From Streptomyces sp. NBC_00569 (GTDB lineage Bacteria; Actinomycetota; Actinomycetes; Streptomycetales; Streptomycetaceae): 64,000 nucleotides of DNA. A program made the translations under genes and the position numbers. The stretch spans positions 2,108,001 through 2,172,000 of the forward strand of contig NZ_CP107783.1 in NCBI RefSeq assembly GCF_036345255.1, read 5' to 3'. The notes under the pieces were generated by a model. It was given only the letters and a program-made list of their open reading frames with translations, searched no databases and was not told the origin of the DNA. Shown here one piece after another: positions 44,401 to 50,727 of this stretch (its first letter is position 1; each line of letters starts with the position of its first letter).

Positions 44401-45587
44401 CGCGGCGCACGCACCCGGACGGCTCCACGTTCCAGCAGCAGCACTGGACCCACTCCTTCGACTACACGCTCATGGCCGGACCGGGTGACTGGCGCGCGCA
44501 GAGCCTGGTCCCGCGCGCCCACGACGTCAATCACCCGCTGCGCGCGGTACGCGGCGAAGGCGCAGGCCGGCCGCAGACGCGGTCGTTCCTCGCGGTGGAA
44601 CCGGCGGGCCAGGTCGTCCTCAGCGCGCTCAAGCCCACGGGGAACCCCCTGGCGGAGGGTGAACTTCCCTCGCCCGTCACGGGATTGACGCTGCGCCTGT
44701 ACGAGGCGACCGGCCGCCCGGTCCAGGCCGCTCTGGCCACAGACCTCCCCCTCACCTCGGCCCACCGCGCCACCCTGCTGGAGCACCCCCAGACCCCGCT
44801 CGCCGGGCTCACCGTCGACCTCGGCGGCATGGACATCGCCACGGTCGTCGCCCGACTCCCACGGGCGCACGGCGCAGTGGAGCCCGGCCACGAGCCCGAC
44901 CAGCCGGTGTTCACCCGCTACTGGCTGCACAACACCGGCCCGGCCCCCACCGGGAACCTGCCCGTGGCCGTCCACCTGCACCCGCCGGTGCTGCACGGCG
45001 CGGGCGACATCACCCTCACCGTGGCGTCCAGCCTCACGCAAGCGTCCACCGCCGGAGAGGTCCAGCTGCTGCTCCCGCAGGGCTGGTCGGCGGACACGAC
45101 CGCGGTGCCGTACGACCTCGAACCGGGCGGCCACCTGGCCCGCGACCTGCGCGTCACGCCGGCCCCGTCGGCGGAACCGGGAACGTACTGGCTGCGGGCG
45201 CGCACGACGTACGGCGGGCAGACCTTCGAGGACGTGACCCGCGTCCTGATCGGCGAGGCGCCCGCGGCCGAGCCGGCGGCGACCCTGCGGACGACGGCGC
45301 TACGACTGGCACCAGGAGAAGCGGGGACGCTCGACGTACATGTCACGTCGGACGCCCGTACCCCCGTCCACGTCCAGGCCCAGCTCATCAGCCCCTGGCA
45401 GACGTTCGACCTGTTCCCGCACTGGAACACGGGCACGGAGATCCCGGCGCGGGGTGAGCACACCCTGCGTTTCCCGGTGTCCGTCCCCGCCGGGACCCGG
45501 CCGGGGCGCTGGTGGGCCGTCGTCAAGCTCGCGGCCGCCGGATGGCTGCACTACACCGAGGCGGTCGAGATCGAGGTCGCCCCGTGA
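41496..45587 (+). CDS. Glycoside hydrolase family 38 (alpha-mannosidase-like)
   Basis: 1363 residues from GTG 41496, with no signal peptide, so cytoplasmic. Residues 1-85 are a small beta domain. The GH38 catalytic domain starts near 90: HFHYDPVWW (96-104, metal His and Asp), LMGGTYNEPNTNL (185-196) and QLDVFGHDPQFP (226-237, with Asp 228 as probable nucleophile). AYGAHHDAITGSESDQVYLD supplies the further metal His. Long beta-sandwich domains follow, and the last 250 residues contain NEW3-like Ig domains (ending PAGTRPGRWWAVVKLAAAGWLHYTEAVEIEV). The protein is longer than typical GH38 (about 1000). Placed after the ABC genes, it should hydrolyse the imported oligosaccharide. Confidence 0.93.
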   Translation: MRIIGVEPTDLFVGPADQPLQVVRVELSEPVPVVVSGPGAHGMGAAGQSGKPVEIGVRCEAAPGTVVPLTVTAGDQVAHAELTVAEPGWTVWMVPHFHYDPVWWNTQAAYTTTWDDAGDTAQQFRIDWQYTGFELMRLHLRTARRDPDYRFVLAEVDYLKPYWDAHPGDRAYLRRLLREGRVELMGGTYNEPNTNLTSAESTVRNLVYGIGFQRGVMGGDPQTAWQLDVFGHDPQFPGLAADAGLTSSSWARGPHHQWGPMLTDRDREQDGWGDPSTMQFPAEFEWLSPSGRGVLTHYMPAHYSAGWWMDSATSLAEAEDAVLELYRLMKNVAATRNVLLPVGTDYTPPNRWVTEIHRDFATRYTWPRLKCALPSEFFAAVRGELTEPSPQTRDMNPVYTGKDVSFIDTKQAQRAAESLLTEAETFATLASVETGADYPHARIDKAWRQLAYGAHHDAITGSESDQVYLDLLTSWREAYDTGRDVLDVSLRRLGPAAEDTVTVFNPSAWPRTDLVRIRLAHPEPGFSGWELADGTPLVLEHALHHPDGSLAEADVVFLAADVPPLGYRTFRPLPSRTASRWAPSPDGTTRIANSTHVLEVDPGRGGCVSRLTVEGRELLQAGRVGNELLVYEEYPAHPRYHEGPWHLVPNGAVTGSASAPATSVRTETSALGERITVTGTVGPVRYTQTLTLWHGVDRLDGVTHIDAFDGADRLLRLRWPVRVPGALPVSEVANAVIGRGFGLIDVDSAEHPWTLDNPANNWFALSSTARVRLPDGDRALGIAEIVTPDGAGAKDLAVALVKAGVTSTCSAAPGARYGDLAVDSNLPDVRIALGGPDENPFTAEVLTGEYADAFAAQFAATGRARLWVPAESPLEKVWVPGADLRAAHALPVLVVAGEGAVDDLVADLDDATIEVTHGGPLTEPPLDDYTVALVNQGVPGFAVDSGGALHLSLMRSCTGWPSGVWIDPPRRTHPDGSTFQQQHWTHSFDYTLMAGPGDWRAQSLVPRAHDVNHPLRAVRGEGAGRPQTRSFLAVEPAGQVVLSALKPTGNPLAEGELPSPVTGLTLRLYEATGRPVQAALATDLPLTSAHRATLLEHPQTPLAGLTVDLGGMDIATVVARLPRAHGAVEPGHEPDQPVFTRYWLHNTGPAPTGNLPVAVHLHPPVLHGAGDITLTVASSLTQASTAGEVQLLLPQGWSADTTAVPYDLEPGGHLARDLRVTPAPSAEPGTYWLRARTTYGGQTFEDVTRVLIGEAPAAEPAATLRTTALRLAPGEAGTLDVHVTSDARTPVHVQAQLISPWQTFDLFPHWNTGTEIPARGEHTLRFPVSVPAGTRPGRWWAVVKLAAAGWLHYTEAVEIEVAP

Positions 45588-46153
45588 CGCACACTCACGC
45601 CGCGGCCGTCGTCGGTGACCGTACCCTCACAGAAGCCGAGGTGGAGGCCCGCGTGGCGGCACTGCGGCGCGGCCCCCTGGCGCCACGTCTGCCTCGCCCC
45701 GGAACAGCGGACGCGCGCAACCTGCGCCGCTGGGTGGTCCAGGTCATGACGTACGAGGCGGTCGTCGAAGCGGAGGCGGCGGCGCTGAACCTGCCGTCTC
45801 GACCACCCTTCACCAGGGACGGGTTGCGCCTGGTCGACGCCTTGCGGATGGGCGGAGTGACGGCGGCGGTCCTGGCCTCGCTGCCGGTGGCACCCGCGGT
45901 ACGCGCCCGGGTCACCGCCGACGTCGCCGTACCGGAGCCCGCGGTCCGCGACTACTACGCCCGCAACCGTGACCTGCACCCCGGCCCTTACGAAGCGGAG
46001 CGTCCTGCTGTCGAGCACGAACTCCACCAGGCAGCCGCCGACCGCCACTTCACCCTGTGGCTGGAACGCCGCCACGCCGAATCGGTGACCCTGATGCCCG
46101 GCTACGAACACCCCGCGGACCCCCGCCACGCGGACGCCACGCATCGTCACTAG
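45584..46153 (+). CDS. SurA/PpiC-N-domain-like small protein
   Basis: 189 residues from GTG 45584, overlapping the GH38 stop (GTGA), so translationally coupled. VVGDRTLTEAEVEARVAALRRGPL and LRRWVVQVMTYEAVVEAEAAALNL resemble the N-terminal helical domain of SurA/PrsA-type chaperones, and VPEPAVRDYYARNRDLH plus AVEHELHQAAADRHFTLWLERR the closing helices, but the parvulin isomerase domain is absent. No signal peptide. Possibly a dedicated folding or assembly helper of the very large GH38 enzyme; that is inference. Confidence 0.65.
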   Translation: MTHTHAAAVVGDRTLTEAEVEARVAALRRGPLAPRLPRPGTADARNLRRWVVQVMTYEAVVEAEAAALNLPSRPPFTRDGLRLVDALRMGGVTAAVLASLPVAPAVRARVTADVAVPEPAVRDYYARNRDLHPGPYEAERPAVEHELHQAAADRHFTLWLERRHAESVTLMPGYEHPADPRHADATHRH

Positions 46154-46154
46154 C

Positions 46155-46622
46155 GCCGCATCAGGCAACGTTCGCCCTGGTGAGGAACCAAGCCAACACA
46201 GCCACACCGATGGGCAACGCAACAAGGTAGCCGACGAGGATACCGACGCCCGGATCAGCCAGCGCAGGAAAGGCCCAGTTCACTGCTGCAGCCACGAGCA
46301 GTCTCACCGTTGCCAGCGCAAGGAGAGCGGCAACAACGGCAAGCCGACGCGGCGGGGCCGCCCCGCTGTACAACTCAGCCGCAGGGCCGATCGCGATCAG
46401 GCCCGTCACGATGAGGACGAAACCCGTGTCGGGCAGCCACCCGAACGGCCACCCCACCAGAGCGACCAACCCAGAGAAAGCGAGGCCGCCCAGTTCCAGC
46501 ACGACGGTGGCCACTACCGGGTGGTCCCACGAGGGGCGTCGGATCGAGCCGCTCCCACTGTCCTTCTCATCAGCCACGTCATCAGAGTAGCCATCGACAG
46601 GGCGAACGTTGCCTGATGCGGC
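46155..46622. repeat. Perfect 25-bp inverted repeat flanking a gene
   Basis: The 25 bases at 46155-46179 (starting GCCGCATCAGGCAACGTT) are the exact reverse complement of 46598-46622; identity ends on both sides. The repeats enclose 418 bases with one complete gene, and the left arm includes its stop codon. The arms contain CAACGTTCG, reminiscent of the LacI-type cores nearby. No target duplication is clear. Confidence 0.85.
46161..46577 (-). CDS. Small multi-spanning membrane protein
   Basis: 138 residues from GTG 46577; no clear ribosome site. A polar N-terminus (DEKDSGSGSIRRPSWDHPVV) is followed by four hydrophobic helices: ATVVLELGGLAFSGLVALVGW, TGFVLIVTGLIAIGPAAELY, LAVVAALLALATVRLLVAAAV and GVGILVGYLVALPIGVAVLAWFL. 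The last residues ANVA lie in the left inverted-repeat arm. It is antiparallel to the genes on both sides, unlike an operon member. Unknown function. Confidence 0.65.
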   Translation of the reverse strand: MADEKDSGSGSIRRPSWDHPVVATVVLELGGLAFSGLVALVGWPFGWLPDTGFVLIVTGLIAIGPAAELYSGAAPPRRLAVVAALLALATVRLLVAAAVNWAFPALADPGVGILVGYLVALPIGVAVLAWFLTRANVA

Positions 46623-46649
46623 ACTAAACCCCGATGAGAGGAAGTGTCT

Positions 46650-46991
46650 GTGGCCGAGCTCGACGAGCTGCTGCTGCAGCAGCGAGCACGACGGATCCAC
46701 GACCTGTACGACGAGCTGAATCTGCGGGAACGAGGGCGGGTGTGGACCCGGGAGGAGTTCATGCTCGGCTTCATGGGCGACGTCGGAGACCTCGCCAAAC
46801 TGGTGATGGCCGAGGAGGGCGCCCGTGAGATGCCCGGCGGGCGGCAGGCACTCGAGCACGAACTGGCCGACTGCCTGTGGTCCGTGCTGATTCTGGCGCA
46901 CCGTTACGACGTGGACCTGCGAACCGCCTTCGGCCGCACGATGACGGAGCTGGAGCAGGCCATCACCGCGCGGCTTCCCGGGGAACGGTGA
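46650..46991 (+). CDS. MazG-like nucleotide pyrophosphohydrolase domain protein
   Basis: 113 residues from GTG 46650, preferred over GTG 46644 because GAGAGGA (46636-46642) is correctly spaced. Helical MazG-like fold: EEFMLGFMGDVGDLAKLVMAEEGAR and ALEHELADCLWSVLILAHRYDVDL carry the E..xE and E..D metal-binding pattern (here GDVGDL and HELADCLW). Such enzymes hydrolyse non-canonical or excess nucleoside triphosphates. Its stop overlaps the HIT gene start. Confidence 0.8.
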   Translation: MAELDELLLQQRARRIHDLYDELNLRERGRVWTREEFMLGFMGDVGDLAKLVMAEEGAREMPGGRQALEHELADCLWSVLILAHRYDVDLRTAFGRTMTELEQAITARLPGER

Positions 46992-47482
46992 GCCGGGTGG
47001 AACGGGAGGTCATGGATCTCGACGCGTACGTCGCCCGGACGCGTACCGGGCCCTGCTACATCTGCGCCTTCCTCGCGGGAGAACCGGACTACCGGCACGA
47101 GACGGTCTACGAGGACGACGCGCACGTGGCCTACCTGGACAGGTACCCGACCCTGCCGGGCAAGGTGCTGGTCGCACCGAAGGCGCACATCGAGCACGTC
47201 GTGCGGGACCTGGACGAGGCGGCGTACAGCAGGCTGATGCTCGTGGTGCGCAAGGTGGCGCTGGCGGTGGAAAAAGTCTTCGCGCCGGAGCGGACGTACC
47301 TGCTGTCGCTGGGCAGCGCGCAGGGCAACAGCCACCTGCACTGGCACATCGCGGGGTTGCCGCAGGGGGTGCCCTACGAGCGGCAGCAGTACCACGCCCT
47401 GATGACAGAGAACGGGGTGCTCGCATCCACCGCGGAGGAGAGCGCGGACATCGCGAACCGGCTGCGCCGGGCGATCGGCTGA
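46988..47482 (+). CDS. HIT-family nucleotide hydrolase/transferase
   Basis: 164 residues from GTG 46988, which overlaps the MazG-like stop (GTGA); ATG 47012 is an alternative. The histidine triad is SHLHWHIAGLP, with upstream CYICAFLAGE, YEDDAHVAYLDRYPTLPGKVLVAPKAH. HIT proteins cleave nucleotide phosphoramidates, adenylated or dinucleoside substrates. Coupled with a MazG-like enzyme it suggests a nucleotide-cleaning pair in the cytoplasm, unrelated to the sugar genes around it. Confidence 0.9.
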   Translation: MSRVEREVMDLDAYVARTRTGPCYICAFLAGEPDYRHETVYEDDAHVAYLDRYPTLPGKVLVAPKAHIEHVVRDLDEAAYSRLMLVVRKVALAVEKVFAPERTYLLSLGSAQGNSHLHWHIAGLPQGVPYERQQYHALMTENGVLASTAEESADIANRLRRAIG

Positions 47483-47496
47483 GAGCCGGGGACAGG

Positions 47497-47544
47497 GAAC
47501 CGCCCGGTGGGACCGGCAAGGCTGCCGGTCCCACCGGGCGGTTC
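47497..47544. terminator. Bidirectional terminator
   Basis: Perfect 22-bp stem (47497-47518 with 47523-47544), loop AGGC, between the convergent HIT gene and the minus-strand ABC operon. Confidence 0.9.
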
Positions 47545-47558
47545 GCGTGACGCGGCGC

Positions 47559-48488
47559 CTACTGACCGCCGAGCCCCGTCGTGGCCACGGACTTCACCAT
47601 CTGACGCTGGAAGATCATGAAGACCAGGATGAGCGGCACGGAAGCGAGCAGCCCAGAGGCGGCCAGCTGCGCGTACTGCAGTCCGTAGGAGTCCTTGACC
47701 GTCGCCAGGCCTACGGGCAACGTCATCAGGGACTGGTCGCTGGTGCTGATGAACGGCCACAGGAAGTTGTTCCAGGCGCCGATGAAGACGAAGATCGCCA
47801 CAGCTGACAGGATCGGCCGGGACAGCGGCAGGACGACGCTGAGGAACACCCGGGCGTTGCTCGCACCGTCGAGCCGGGCCGCCTCCTCCAGCTCACGCGG
47901 GATGGCGTCGAAGAACCTCTTGAGGATGTACACCATCGGCGGCGCCACGACCTGCGGCAGGATCATGCCGGCGTAGGTGTCCACGAGGTTCAGCGAGAGC
48001 ATCTCGCGGAACAGTGGAACGATCAGGATCTGCGGCGGCACCATGATCGACGCGATCGTCGCGGCGAACAGCAGCCGCCGGCCCCTGAAGAGCGTGCGCG
48101 AGAACCCGTACGCGGCGAGCGCGGACACCGCGACAGTCAGCACCGTGACCATCGCCGCCACGAAGAAGCTGTTCAGCGCCCACGTGGGGATCGTCCCGTG
48201 GCTGAAGATCTTGCCGTAGGCGGCGGTCGTGAAGCCGTGCTCCGGTATCCAGCCGTCGCCGACGGAGGTCGCGTCGGGTTCCGTCTTGAACGAGGTCACC
48301 AGCGCCCAGGCGATGGGCGCCAGCCACATCACGGCCATCAGGATCAGCGCGACCCCGGCGCCCACCTTGGCCCCGATCCCCGAACCGACCACCTGCTGTG
48401 GCTTGGTACTGCGTCGCCGAACGCGCATCCGCTCCTCGGCCCCGCCGGCCGGCCGGACCGTCGGGCGGTTCAGGGTGTCGGCAGTCAT
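47559..48488 (-). CDS. ABC sugar permease, MalG type (second system)
   Basis: 309 residues from ATG 48488, with GGAGG at the right spacing. Six membrane helices after a 40-residue polar tail. The EAA loop is AIPRELEEAARLDGASNARVFLSVVLPLSRPILS. Last gene of the GH2-binding protein-permease-permease operon. No ATPase is encoded, so a shared one is expected. Confidence 0.95.
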   Translation of the reverse strand: MTADTLNRPTVRPAGGAEERMRVRRRSTKPQQVVGSGIGAKVGAGVALILMAVMWLAPIAWALVTSFKTEPDATSVGDGWIPEHGFTTAAYGKIFSHGTIPTWALNSFFVAAMVTVLTVAVSALAAYGFSRTLFRGRRLLFAATIASIMVPPQILIVPLFREMLSLNLVDTYAGMILPQVVAPPMVYILKRFFDAIPRELEEAARLDGASNARVFLSVVLPLSRPILSAVAIFVFIGAWNNFLWPFISTSDQSLMTLPVGLATVKDSYGLQYAQLAASGLLASVPLILVFMIFQRQMVKSVATTGLGGQ

Positions 48489-48490
48489 CG

Positions 48491-49399
48491 TCACGCCTCC
48501 TTGCGCGAGAAGAACTTGAGCTGCCCGATGGAGAGGATCAGCAGCAGGGCGAAGAAGATGTACGACATGGCGGCGGCGTAGCCGAGCCGGTAGCCGGTGA
48601 ATCCGGTGTCGAAGATGTACTCGAGGACCGGCCGGGTGGATCCGTCCGGACCGCCCTTGGTGAGCAGGAAGATCTGGTCGAACACCTTGAGCGAGGCCAG
48701 CACCTGCAACACCGTGATCAGCGCGGTCGTTCGGTGGAGCTGGGGGATGGTGATGGACCAGAGGCGACGCCAGGCACCGGCACCGTCGATCGCGGCGGCT
48801 TCGTAGAGCTGGTCGGGCACGGACTGCAGGGCGGCCAGGTACAGCAGGAAGTTGAAGCCGACGGTCCACCAGACGGTGATCAGGACCACCGACCACATCG
48901 CGTAGCGCTCCTCGACGAGCCAGCCCACGCCGTCCAGGCCGATCGCGTTGAGGAAGGTGTTGAGCATGCCGGAGTCCGTCTGGAACAGCAGGAGCCCGAC
49001 CTGCCAGATAACGGCGCTGGTGAGGAGGTACGGAGCGAAGAAGGCGAGCCGCCACAGCCACTGGCCGGGCAGCCCGGCGTGCACGAGGAGCGCCATGACC
49101 AGGGCGAAGACGACGAGGGGGACGGTGGACATGGCCGTGAAGAGCACGGTGTGGCCGATCGTCTCCCACATCTTCGAGTCGGTGAGGGCCTCGGCGTAGT
49201 TGCCGAACCCCACGAATGTGGAGTCGCCCCGGCCGGTGAGGCTGGAGTTGGTGAAGCTCATCCACAGACCCCAGACGAGCGGGACCACCAGGAAGAGCGC
49301 GAATACCACCAAGAACGGGGCGATGAACAGCGGCCCCGATGCGCGGCCGCCGAGCGAGCGACGGGCGGTGCGGCCGCCGCGAGCCTGCCATGTACTCAT
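48491..49399 (-). CDS. ABC sugar permease, MalF type (second system)
   Basis: 302 residues from ATG 49399 with AGAGGAA upstream. Six helices; EAA loop SVPDQLYEAAAIDGAGAWRRLWSITIPQLHR. Pairs with the MalG-type permease, whose gene starts 3 bases after. An operator-like GAATCGTTGTCATG overlaps the ribosome site and start. Confidence 0.95.
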   Translation of the reverse strand: MSTWQARGGRTARRSLGGRASGPLFIAPFLVVFALFLVVPLVWGLWMSFTNSSLTGRGDSTFVGFGNYAEALTDSKMWETIGHTVLFTAMSTVPLVVFALVMALLVHAGLPGQWLWRLAFFAPYLLTSAVIWQVGLLLFQTDSGMLNTFLNAIGLDGVGWLVEERYAMWSVVLITVWWTVGFNFLLYLAALQSVPDQLYEAAAIDGAGAWRRLWSITIPQLHRTTALITVLQVLASLKVFDQIFLLTKGGPDGSTRPVLEYIFDTGFTGYRLGYAAAMSYIFFALLLILSIGQLKFFSRKEA

Positions 49400-49411
49400 G
49401 ACAACGATTCC
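49398..49411. promoter_or_regulatory. LacI-type core at the MalF-type start
   Basis: On the minus strand GAATCGTTGTCAT; shares ATCGTTGT with sites 1, 2 and the GH2 site. It lies between binding-protein and permease genes, as does GACAACGTTGTC in the first operon. Confidence 0.4.
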
Positions 49412-49422
49412 TCTCGTGCGGC

Positions 49423-50727
49423 TCAAGCCGGGTTGGGCTTGCTCAGGTAGAAGTCGAGAGCCTTGACCATCTTGTCGACGGCGACGGACGCGGAGTTGGC
49501 GCCCACAAGGGCGGTCTGCATCGCCTGGCACATCTGGACCTGCGAGTCCGCGCCGGCTCCCATGAACCAGGCGGGCGGGTCGAGCGCCGGAGTCTTCGCG
49601 GCGGCCGCGTACTCGACCTGCGGCTCCAGATGCCGGTACTTCTGCGACTCGACGATCGGCAGGTAGCCGGGAATGTGCCCGGCCTGGGCCCAGGTGAAGC
49701 TGGCCTTGAACAGTTCGGCGACCAGACGGTGCGTGGTGCGCCGCCGCTCCTTGTCGGGATTGTCCTGGTGCGGCAGTACGAACATGTGGGCATCGGCCCA
49801 GCCCGCGGGGCTGTCGTAGATCTGGGGGAACGGGGCGGCGCCCAGCTCGATGCCCTTGATCTTGCTGAACGCGGCGGAGTCCCACTCGCCGGTGAAGATC
49901 AGCGGAGCCTTGCGGGAGGCGAAGGCGCCCACCGACGTGGCCGGGTCCATGGTCCGGCACTGGGGTGCGACCAGCTTCTGCATGAAGGTGATGACCTCGA
50001 CGGCCGTGTCCTTGTCGAGGCGAGTCTTCTTGCCGGACAGGTCGAACTCGGCGCCCGTCTGCTGGTACAGGGACCAGAACATCCGCCAGTTCTGGGCGGC
50101 GTCGTTGACATGGCCGTACACCGGCCCGAGGCCGCCTTTGTTGACGGAACGCAGCTTCTTCGCCGCCTCCAGACAGCCCTCCGGGCCTCCGAAGGGAAGG
50201 AGCTTGCCGTCGCTGTCGACCAGACCCGCCTTGTCCATCACCTCCTTGTCGTAGAAGACGACGAAGGGGTGGGTGTCGAGCGGCAGCGCGTACTGGCCGC
50301 CGTCGTACCGGCCGCGCTTGGCCGTGACCGGGTTGATCTGGTCCAGGCTCACCCCGAACTCCCGGAACAGATCCATGTCCCAGGGGTCGAGCAGCCCGCC
50401 CGGCGCATACCCGGCGAACCGCGACACGTGCATGATCGCGACGTCGGGCGCGCGGCCGCCGGCCGAGGCCATCGCCAGCTTGGTGTAGTACGACTGGCCC
50501 CAGTCCAGCACCGTCGTGGTCACCTTCAGGCCGGGAGCCCTGCCCTCGACGGTGGCGACCATCTGCTTCATCAGGCCGCCGTCGCCGCCGGTGAAAGGGT
50601 TCCAGTACTGGATGGTGCCGGTGCTCGCGGCGGCGATCGAGCTGCACGCGCTCAGGGCCGGGACTGTCGCGGCCGCGGCGGCCCCGAACAGGGCGCCGCT
50701 CAGCAGGCTCCTGCGGGAGACGGCCAT
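49423..50727 (-). CDS. ABC sugar transporter, solute-binding lipoprotein (second system)
   Basis: 434 residues from ATG 50727, overlapping the GH2 stop (TGATG). Tat-like signal SRRSLLSGALFGAAAAATVPALSAC with lipobox LSAC. Family-1 binding-protein body: IQYWNPFTGGDGGLMKQMV, PDVAIMHVSRFAGYAPGGLLDPWD, YALPLDTHPFVVFYDKEVMDKAGL. Delivers a sugar to the two following permeases. Little similar to the first system's binding protein, so a different ligand is likely. Confidence 0.93.
   Translation of the reverse strand: MAVSRRSLLSGALFGAAAAATVPALSACSSIAAASTGTIQYWNPFTGGDGGLMKQMVATVEGRAPGLKVTTTVLDWGQSYYTKLAMASAGGRAPDVAIMHVSRFAGYAPGGLLDPWDMDLFREFGVSLDQINPVTAKRGRYDGGQYALPLDTHPFVVFYDKEVMDKAGLVDSDGKLLPFGGPEGCLEAAKKLRSVNKGGLGPVYGHVNDAAQNWRMFWSLYQQTGAEFDLSGKKTRLDKDTAVEVITFMQKLVAPQCRTMDPATSVGAFASRKAPLIFTGEWDSAAFSKIKGIELGAAPFPQIYDSPAGWADAHMFVLPHQDNPDKERRRTTHRLVAELFKASFTWAQAGHIPGYLPIVESQKYRHLEPQVEYAAAAKTPALDPPAWFMGAGADSQVQMCQAMQTALVGANSASVAVDKMVKALDFYLSKPNPA

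Noticed and set aside
41463..45134. 1223-codon open frame on the minus strand
   Set aside because: It is the antisense shadow of the GH38 gene; composition is Val/Arg/Gly/His-rich without domains, as usual opposite high-GC genes.
46155..46622. Target-site duplication around the 25-bp repeats
   Set aside because: The short similarity (CACTA near both sides) is not directly adjacent to both repeat ends.
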